A stretch of 64,000 nt of DNA, taken from Pyricularia pennisetigena (Eukaryota; Ascomycota; Sordariomycetes; Magnaporthales; Pyriculariaceae). The stretch's first letter is position 1. Each line of letters begins with the position of its first letter. Location: the NCBI RefSeq assembly GCF_004337985.1, contig NC_043742.1, positions 792,176 through 856,175 of the forward strand. Reading direction: 5' to 3'. Shown piece after piece: positions 55,901 through 64,000 of this stretch. Below the pieces are notes generated by a model that was not told where the DNA came from, ran no database searches, and was given only the letters and a program-made list of their open reading frames with translations. Made by a program: the position numbers and the translations under genes.

Positions 55901-57193
55901 TGGGAGCGGTAAAACGATATAATGCGTCGTTGGCGATTGAAAAACCGCGCCGCGAAATGAAACGCATCGTTGACAAACACCGGAAAACACCGTAACGTTT
56001 TTACCAAAAGTAAAAAAAAAAACAAAAACAACGTTATAAAATTTTGACGCTATGCATTAGATTAAACGTTCTCGTTATTTTTTATCCTTTTTTGGAATCA
56101 AATATTGAATTCGGTTGATATAGCTTTTTTAATTTATAAAACCTTAAATTGGCGAATGGCAGGAATATGGCCAGCGGAACGGCGTTCCTCCGACTATAAA
56201 TATTTGAAATCGTTATTCGAGGTAAAGCTACCTTAATAAAAAGCGACTATTAATATATTTTTGGTGGTTGTGCGCCACCGATCCAAATTTCAAAAAACCT
56301 TTATTAGTGGATGAAAATATATAAATAACGTTTGAATAAATTTACGGCAGTAGTCTCGATAAGAATTTCAGCGGGAGGCGTTTCAACCTTACGCTTCTTA
56401 GGAGTGGTGATAGTAAATATGGAACCAAACTTCTTAGGGTCGTTTTTAAGCAACGCACCGGCTTTTTGCAGATTATAGGCACGCAGGAAAAGCATTGCCG
56501 GTTTGAAGGCCATGGTGGGACTAAAAAAAAACAAAGAAATCGTGTCAATTGACAGAATGGCTAAATGAAAAGGAAAAAAGTTCCAGATTGCCAAATTTAC
56601 ATTGGTTTACAGGAATAACCATGCTTGCACTTGGTGCAGCGACCAAACGGCGGAACAATGTCGTACCAAACACCAGAAAATCTTTGCTAAATCTGTTTGC
56701 CAGCGAAACAAAAATTAAAGCAGCTCAAACAAAGGACAGGCGTAAAATTGAGGAATAACGATTAGCAGTTTCAATAATAACGACAAAGTTAAAAATAAAA
56801 ATTTATGTTTATCGGCGGTATCGGGAAAAGCAGATATAATGGCGAAAACTAGGTCGAAACCAAGCCGAATGGTAAAAAGACTAGATAAAATAACAAGTAA
56901 GCAGCAGAACGGCCAAAAAGGATAATTACCAAAAGGTAATCTGAGAAAATGCTGAAAAAAGGCTTTAAAAAATCACCGTAATTACGTATTAAAATTCGTA
57001 GTTGGAAAAAGTTTTTTTATAAACGAAAAAACCGCCAAAAATTCGCAGCTAACTGAAAACGACGTCGTTGCGATTAAACAATAAAATAAATAAATAATAG
57101 GAACGTTGAACGAAGTTCTTTAAAGCTGTTATTGTTGAAAAGGTTTCATGGGTTAATAAAAACGACAACAGGAATTTAAAACAGGTTACGGAT
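55901..57193. other. Degenerate repeat-like region, unassigned
   Basis: Between Copia RNase H and a TIR element. The plus strand shows scattered protein-like pieces: NWRMAGIWPAERRSSDYKYL near 56150, and an open frame at 56549-56758 with LGAATKRRNNVVPNTRKSLL. The latter recalls the basic tail after a pogo-type transposase, but this is weak. The minus strand is open at 56304-56594 (TTPKKRKVETPPAE). No termini found. I cannot assign it. Confidence 0.35.
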
Positions 57194-58550
57194 CAGTCTC
57201 AGTGCTTAGACTAGACCCCCCTGCTCCGCAGTGGGGACTGAACGCTCCATGTACCTTTCAGCCATATGGCTTTTCGACCAATTACATTGGCCGAAAAGAT
57301 CGCGCTCGTTCTAGTCTGAGGACATTTTGTCGCATTTCGCCGTTTATGGCGGTACCACCAACAATAATCTGTCGCATTTCGCCGTTTCTAACAGTATTAT
57401 CTAATAATATACCCAATGTTGCGATTTCGCTAATAATTATTAAATTAGTATAAGAATAGTTTGTGGTGTTTTGCCGTTTATAGCGGGTATATATAATATA
57501 TTCGCATTATAATGGCAAAAAAATGGTGTAACCATAATAAGCAGTTAAATGTTCAAATAAAATAATAAATAAATATTATAAAAATATATAGTAATCTGCG
57601 TTGAATTTATTGGAGTTTGATCATTATTTGAATGCCGGCCGTGTTTTTATAGCTATAGTACTTGGAAAGGGATTAAAATATTGAGTAAAATTTGTAATCT
57701 TTTATTATATTTAATTCTTATTTTGAATAATGGTACATAATATTAATTTTCGTTGAAATTACAGAAATTAGAGCCTAGTAGACCTAATACTGCAAAGTCC
57801 ATGCAATTATCGATTAAAACAAAAGTTTTATTAGTATTCTTATAATAATTAACAATTTGTTAACACACTGAATAATTTACCCTAATATTGGTAAAATTAT
57901 AAGAGAGTCTAATTCATGCATTCTTCTATCAATTTACTGATAAATCTTATGTAACTAAGTCAAGCAAAAAATACAAAAGTAACACCAAGTTAGCATTTTT
58001 TTATATAAAAAAATAAAAATGGCCGGTATTATAAATCAAATTTTACGCTCACGTTTATGTAAATACGTACTCCATTTCTTCAACCTTTGGTTTTATTAAT
58101 ATCGGAATTGGTAAAAATATAAAAGCATTTCGATTGTAAAATATATATAAAATTAAATATACGTTACCTACCCGCATATTTAACGGCTTATATAATCGGA
58201 TATAGGTACCAAACTGTAGTATTTTGTTAAATATATATATAAATACCACCCCCTACGTGCAGAAACCACAAAATCTGGCTGCAAAACAAAAATAATATAA
58301 AATTAATTAAATAAAGCAAAAAGATTTATAAAATACACATTTAGCATTCTTTTTTATTGAGCAGCTTTTAAAACCGATAATATAAGTTGGATTAGATTTG
58401 GACGTTTGTTTATATACGTAGTCGAATCTCTGAAGTTTTGGTTTCATTATCGTTAAAATTGGTAAAAATACAAATGAGTTTTGATTATAAATTACATATA
58501 GAAAAGTGTATACTTTGCCTATCCGCTTATTTAACTGCTTATATAATACG
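57194..58550 (+). mobile_element. Truncated non-autonomous TIR element (hAT-like)
   Basis: Starts CAGTCTCAGTGCTTAGACTAG and follows the complete copies through the subterminal CGCCGTTTATGGCGGTACC block and most of both internal tandem units. It stops at 58550 where the family X repeat begins. The right third and right TIR are missing. More diverged than the copies at 6162 and 50178. Confidence 0.8.
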
Positions 58551-59122
58551 TGTTAATTTTATGCGTTATTTAGCATAAAATGGGTCCACTTTTATTTGTA
58601 TGTAAGCCACAATAGATAGTGCCGAAGTGGGGCTGTTGGGGCTGTCGGATTTTCTGTCATATTTTATGTGTTGCAGGAGTTGCGATTCAAAGTGTTAGCG
58701 AATAGGGTTTCACCCTATACCGGCTTTAATACCCACCCTGCACCTACGAGTCAGCTACCCTTTACCGGGCTACAATTTTTCACTAAATTAGCAATTAAAT
58801 GCGAACCCAGAAATGGTTTGTATGGAAGTGAAGGTGTTTTTTTAACAACGCATACAAAATAATTTTTCGGAAAATCGTGTGCGGCACCGGAACCCTTTGC
58901 GGGGTGCGGACCCCCATTTCAATATCGGAAAGGATATAAGGGAGATAAAGCAAAGTCTCCCCCACTAATAAATCAAATCTATTAATCCAAAATTAGTGAA
59001 CCACTTTAGTGAATAATTTAATGTATTTAAACCATGTAATTACAGGCTTTTATAGTGGAACTAACACCACGCCGTAGTTAGGCTAATGCTTACACCCCTG
59101 TTAACGACCCATTTTGTTAACA
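58551..59122 (-). repeat. LTR-like repeat, family X, copy 3
   Basis: 572 bp from TGTTAATTTTATGCG to CATTTTGTTAACA, same orientation as 3671-4244. No target duplication recognised. The left neighbour is the truncated TIR element. Confidence 0.75.
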
Positions 59123-59898
59123 AATTATTAGCCTGGAAAGGTTTTAGCTTGTGCATTAAAATGTATTTTGCATCGCTGGAAAACCTGAAATTTAGGTTTT
59201 ATGTTGGTTATTATCGCATCCTTACAGCTCGTATATTAACGAAAATATTGCTGTTTTTTGTGCGAATTGTTGGTTTTAAGCGCTAATTTAGCACTTTACC
59301 CCCTGTATTTACAATGGGGATCGTTAAAAATTAGCGTTCGACTTAGGCCTTTTCAGGTACTGTAGCGATCGCTTGCATTGCAAATCCAAAAATTTTGGTG
59401 TGGTTTTTGTGGATCGTGCACGCCATTGCAATTGGCTTAAATTTTTAATAGGGTTTACGCTAACGAATTAGGGCCAAAAGCCCCTGTATTCGTCCGCAAT
59501 AGCCCACAAAATTCTAATGCGTTTAATAGGGTTTACAATAACCTATAAACCCATTAGCGGAATTACGTTAATTGGTTCGTTACCCTATACGATACCCTGT
59601 AGATCACCCTGCACCCATTTAACGAATTAAATTCGTTACGTGCACCTGGATTAGTACAAATACCAGGGTACCCACTAATTGTGGATTTTAGGGATTCCAA
59701 CCCTGTATTTCAGTGGATTTTAACCATTAAAATAGCAATAAACCTTATAATTGACAATTATAGGCCTATACCCGTTAAAAAGCAAACGGTATAACAAATC
59801 CTAAATTTAATAGGGTATATATAAACCTGTAAGCGATTAGGTTAGTTAATTATAGCTATGAATTAGCGAATTGCAACTATAATTTAGGCTACCCTACA
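59123..59898. other. Leader region before Copia gag, no gene
   Basis: Contains several CCCTGTATTT and ACCCTGYA repeats and direct and inverted AACGAATTAAATTCGTT sequence near 59617. It should include the 5' LTR and untranslated leader of the Copia at the right edge, but the LTR boundaries could not be fixed because no second LTR is present in the window. Confidence 0.45.
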
Positions 59899-61735
59899 AT
59901 GAAAAACAGGCCTATGTCGGGCCTTCCAGGCCCCATTCCAAAGAATAGGGGGCTTAAACCCAGCCCAAACGAAGTTTTAACCGCTTAATTACAGGCCCAA
60001 AACCTGCAATTAAAAGCGTTAATTACGCAAATGGATTAATTTTAAAGGACAATGTAACAATTAACTGCCCTGTTAACCCTAAAAAGCGGTGATTCCACTA
60101 ATTTCAATGGTAATTTGGATGTTAAACCAGTTACCGCTGCCGCACCCCCTAATCCACCTGGTAACCTAATTTTAAATAACAAAATAAGTAAAAGAACTAT
60201 CAAAACGGGTATTTTCTTTCCCAGAAAATTATAGATTAATAGGGGCTAGTAATTGCGATTTGTAGAAACAGGCGTTAATGGTGCAATTTAGGGTTATAAA
60301 AGCAGCGGAATTTGTTTCCAACCCTAAAATTGGCTATACCTTACCGAAATGCGAGCAATTAATCCTATTCTTTCTTATAAAAAACAGTTTGATTAACAAT
60401 ATGGGTTGCTAAAAGGGGTTTAGGCATTAGCCTAGGTGCGGCGTGATGCTAGTTGCGTTATAAAGGCCTGTATTTACAGGGTTTAAATACACTAAATTGT
60501 TCACTAAATTTGGGATTGATAGATTCGATTCATTGGTGGGGGAAATTTTGCTTTGCCTCCCTTATATACTCTCCGACATCGAAGTGGGGGTCCGCACCCC
60601 GCAAAGGGTTCCGGTGCCGCACACGATTTTCCGAAAAATTATTATGTATGCGTTGTTAAAAAAATACCCTCATTTTTATACAAACCATTTCTGGGTTCGC
60701 ACTGATCAGCTGATTTGGTGAAAATTTTCACCTGGTACAGGGTAGCTGATTCGTAGGTGCAGGGTGGGTGTTAAACCTCATTCGCTGACATTTTAAATTG
60801 CAACTCCTGCAACACATAAAATATAACAGAAAATCCGGAAGGCCCCAACAGCCCCACTTCGGCACTATTTACTGTGGCTTATATACAAATAAAATTGGAC
60901 CCATTACATGCTAAATAACGCATATAATTAACAAGTTTAATTAAAGAATTTTTAAAATCCATTGCATGGCATTCTAGCCCCGTAACGGCTAATAAAACCC
61001 TGGAAAATAGCTATTCTGTTGCACCCGAAATTAATCGAGATTCACTATATCGGGAATTCCACGCTTTAAATTTTTCGCAATTTGAAGGATTAATACCTAA
61101 GTTTAACCGCCGTTTTAATTTACTGGTAATTAAATGAATGAATACTAGCGTGCAAATTAACCCCGTAAACGTACGAAATCAGTATTTACGGGCCCTGGAG
61201 GGGATATTCCTTATTTGGACCGAACGCCAACGCAATACCCAACGGGCCCTGCTGGTAATAGGCCAAAATTCGGAAAGGTAAAATTAAGAATACCTTATGG
61301 CGGACCTTATATCCGAAAATTCGATTTCAGGCTTTACAACGGCTAAGGCTGCTAGTTATAGGTTTGAAGGCAAAAAAACGGGTCAAAAAAACGTTAGAAA
61401 GGGCGGTAAAAAGGGCGGTAAAAAGGAAGATAATGGGCAGGAAACCACCTCTAAATTACGAAAAAAGGGTAATAACAACTCTAATTCGGATTCTGCTTCT
61501 ACAAAAGATATTCAATCCTCCCATTCCAGCGAATTAACCGCTGGAACGTCCATAGTTTTTATGGATTTTGAATTATTTACGGGTTCGATTCCAGGTGACG
61601 TTAACGAATGCGCAGCGTAAAACGCCTTGGAACAAAAGGTTATTTGCGCTCTTAACGGAATTTTAAAATTACGTTTGGATTCGGATTCGGAAACCGATAC
61701 CGGTAAAACGTTAAAACCACAGGTTTAAGCAGTTA
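59899..61735 (+). pseudogene. Copia gag (degenerate, split by a solo LTR)
   Basis: The N-terminal part to 60390 includes VKPVTAAAPPNPPGNLILNN. After the LTR insertion, gag continues with SLIKEFLKSIAWHSSPVTAN, YREFHALNFSQFEGLIPKFN and an open 107-codon stretch (61297-61620). The latter has a basic cluster KKTGQKNVRKGGKKGGKKE that may replace the zinc knuckle in RNA binding. Stops flank each piece. Confidence 0.8.
60391..60933 (+). repeat. Solo LTR, family X, with perfect 5-bp target duplication
   Basis: 543 bp inserted in Copia gag. AGTTT at 60386-60390 and 60934-60938 flank it, and gag can be read on from one side to the other (KNS-LIKEF). This is the best-defined copy of the family and shows that it is an LTR-type insertion. 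Confidence 0.88.
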
Positions 61736-64000
61736 TTTTTAAGGTTAAAATGAAACCTGGACGCGGCGTAAAAGGGACCCCTATATTTTGAAAACTAGGT
61801 TATTTTATCCTGTACGATACAGGTAACACGCACCATATTTTTGCTAATAAGCAGTTTTTTACCGATTATACATACGGTTCTACAGACGAAATCGGTACAG
61901 AAGGTGGCCCTATCAGGCCTGTAGGCACCGGAATTATAGAACATAAATCCGTTACGGCCAAACAGCTGACGAATTTAAAAAGGTTACGTTAAATAACGTT
62001 TTATATAACCTTTCGTTTGGAATAAATATCGTTAATAGCCTTATACACTATAATATAGGGGGCGTATTATTAGAAAATACCCTGTACAATAAGGATCGCA
62101 AAACGTAGGGACGCTAAAGTACCGCTAAACATTCGTTTTATTTGAAGGTTAAAGGGTGCGATATCCTTATTCGAAATAACGTTATTTCGAATTACGCCTA
62201 TATAATAGGTAAATATAGCACCGTTATTAGTTTGGTCTTACAGGGGGTTACCAAAGGTTCGTAACCCCGTTAGAAGTTAAATTAAATAATATAAACTCTA
62301 AAAGGGACTATAGAATTTACACCGATTCGGAACCGGAAAAAAATACGGTAACGGAAAAGCTAAATCCCGAACAAAATACGGAAATAGCCGTAAATTCACC
62401 TGTAACGCAGAAATTTAATGGTAAAGATCCTGAAAATCCACGTGAAATTAGGCCCCGTAGGCCCGGCACACCGTTAGGTGACCCTTTATACAACCTAATA
62501 TAAAAGGGACTATTTCCGAAAAAAGGGGGTTACCCACACAAAAAAGTCCGTTGTTAAAACCTCCTTTATTATCAGATTTAAAGCAGGCCCCTGTAAATTA
62601 CCTCCCTTTAAATCTAAAACGAACTACGGACGGCTGGTTAACCCCTAAAAAACGGAATTATAGGTAATTGTAACGAAATCCAGGCCTAACAAACCCTATT
62701 ATGGCACAGGCGCTTGGGGTATATAAGGTTATTATTGCTAAAAAAACCGCTAAAATTATAAAAATTTACCTAATTTCAACAAAATTAGGGTGATTACCTA
62801 TATTGCTTGCGTTACAGCCATTTCTATTTGGCGTACAAATAAAATCGCATTCCTTACACCCCCTAATATTTTCGATTTTATAAAAAATGATACAGTGACC
62901 TTTAAACCAAATCCTTACAATAAAAAACCCGTATTTTTGTTATTAATGGGGCGAAAATCACGTTTTCGGTGGCCGATCCCATTAAAAAATAAAGCCGGAC
63001 CTAAGGTTTTAATAGCTATTAGAGGTTTTTTTCAAGCTTTGAAAGCTACATACGGGCGCTACCCCCTAAATTTTCACTTCGATAGGGGGTACGAAATGAA
63101 TACAAACCTTTAAAATTGGTTTACAAGCAAAAATATTAATTTTAGCATTTTAAATCCCTATACCTACGGCCAAAACGGACTAACGGAACGGTCCGTTAAG
63201 GTTATTTTGGATAAACTTCGGTCTACCATTGTAGCGGCGGGTTTAGCATTATATTTATCACATCATTTACTACCTGCCGTGGTTAATTTAATTAACCGTA
63301 TAACGGTAGTAAATAGGGATTTAAGACCCTACGAGGGATTTTATTCCGAATTCCAACCTGGATTACCGCCTAAACCCAATTTAAGGTATTTTTATGTTAT
63401 TAGTATTATATGCTAGGTTATTTTATCGCTGGAAAAACGCTAAAAATCTAATGAATTGGTTCTATGCACCGAAACGGTGAAATCTTTAACCCATTTATTA
63501 AATTTTACAGCGTTGGTTTACGCACCCGCTAAACGGGCCGTATACAAAACCTTTACCGTGAAAATTATAAAGGGTATAACCGCTAAAAATTTGGTTATTC
63601 CAGGGGAAACGTTATAAATTTTTAAAGGGGGAAAATACAAATTTAGAGGGGGATTTTAATTTTGAACTTGAAAACGAAAATAACAGCGTTCCAGCGGATA
63701 ATAATCCCCTAAAAAGCCGTGAAAATATAGGGCACTTACCACCTGTTACAAGGTATTTACCACCTATTACAGGGTAATTACCACCCGTTATAGGGTATTT
63801 AAACCTTGAAAATACAATATCCGCCAAACTTATACAACCTACCGTTCGCCCCCCAAAACTTATAGCGGTAGCGGTATTTAATCCAGTATTTGGAACAATG
63901 AAAATTCCGGTGTTTTCATCACCTAAAATACAAAATATAGAGTTAAATTCGCAGTTCGAAAACCCAAATTTAATAAATATAAATTACGTGCATTATCTTT
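61736..64000 (+). pseudogene. Copia protease and integrase (degenerate, runs off window)
   Basis: Protease active-site block LYDTGNTHHIFANKQFF near 61811. Integrase zinc-binding region around 62550-62780. The core at 62790-63113 reads PVFLLLMGRKSRFRWPIPLK, where the first catalytic Asp of the VDRKS form reads Gly, and NFHFDRGYEMNTN. LTERSVKVILDKLRSTIVAA follows from about 63178 in another frame. The linker to reverse transcriptase continues to the edge. Confidence 0.82.

Larger units (their letters stand above)
59899..64000 (+). mobile_element. Ty1/Copia LTR retrotransposon, 5' portion (same family as left edge)
   Basis: Gag begins at the ATG at 59899 (MKNRPMSGLPGPIPKNRGLK). It is interrupted by a solo LTR (60391-60933), resumes at 60934, and is followed by protease, integrase and linker up to the window end. 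From about 62549 it matches position 1 of the window in the same orientation with many transitions. RIP-degraded throughout. Confidence 0.9.

Noticed and set aside
56304..56758. A gene on either strand at 56.3-56.8 kb
   Set aside because: Both strands are open for 70-96 codons with low-complexity basic stretches; neither has a recognisable start context or domain, so it is only described as unassigned.
1..64000. CRISPR array, bacterial operons or rRNA genes
   Set aside because: No regularly spaced short repeats; genes have spliceosomal introns; no rRNA-like conserved sequence seen.

Overview
The window looks like a filamentous ascomycete fungus, probably a plant-associated Sordariomycete. 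The grounds are spliceosomal introns with GTAAGT-type donors, a PDR-type ABC transporter, a Zn(II)2Cys6 regulator, a PD-(D/E)XK nuclease-like gene of the kind common in that class, small secreted proteins, and pogo/Fot1-, Copia- and chromovirus Gypsy-type transposons. I cannot fix the genus. Most of the sequence is very AT-rich. Its transposon genes are full of TAA/TAG/TGA stops and of His>Tyr, Cys>Tyr and Asp>Asn changes, the pattern expected of C-to-T (G-to-A on the other strand) repeat-induced point mutation (RIP).

Layout. 1-3.1 kb: 3' part of a decayed Copia element. 3.1-9.4 kb: LTR repeats, a tRNA-like sequence, a self-nested non-autonomous TIR element (8-9 bp target duplications) carrying a solo LTR, and a truncated Gypsy 5' end. 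9.4-11.0 kb: two paralogous small secreted proteins. 11.9-25 kb: a GC-richer island with a broken Zn2Cys6 regulator (minus) divergent from a broken PDR ABC transporter (plus), a pogo-like element between them, then a broken PD-(D/E)XK nuclease-like gene capped by a MITE. 26.4-35.6 kb: a pogo-like element split by a 7.26-kb Gypsy chromovirus (5-bp TSD CGATC). 35.6-39.4 kb: a small island with an intron-containing secreted-protein gene and weaker gene remnants. 39.7-55.9 kb: a four-level nest (Copia, containing a pogo-like element, containing Gypsy, containing the TIR element). 55.9-59.1 kb: more remnants. 59.9-64 kb: a second Copia of the same family and orientation as the one at the left edge, its gag split by a solo LTR (5-bp TSD AGTTT).

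Functionally, the only apparently intact genes are three small secreted proteins (about 109, 119 and 95 aa) lying in AT-rich, transposon-dense DNA, a setting typical of effector genes. The regulator, transporter and nuclease-like genes are recognisable over nearly their whole length but carry nonsense codons, frameshifts, lost catalytic motifs or both. Many of the lesions fit RIP spilling over from the surrounding repeats. All assignments come from reading the sequence only; no database search was made.
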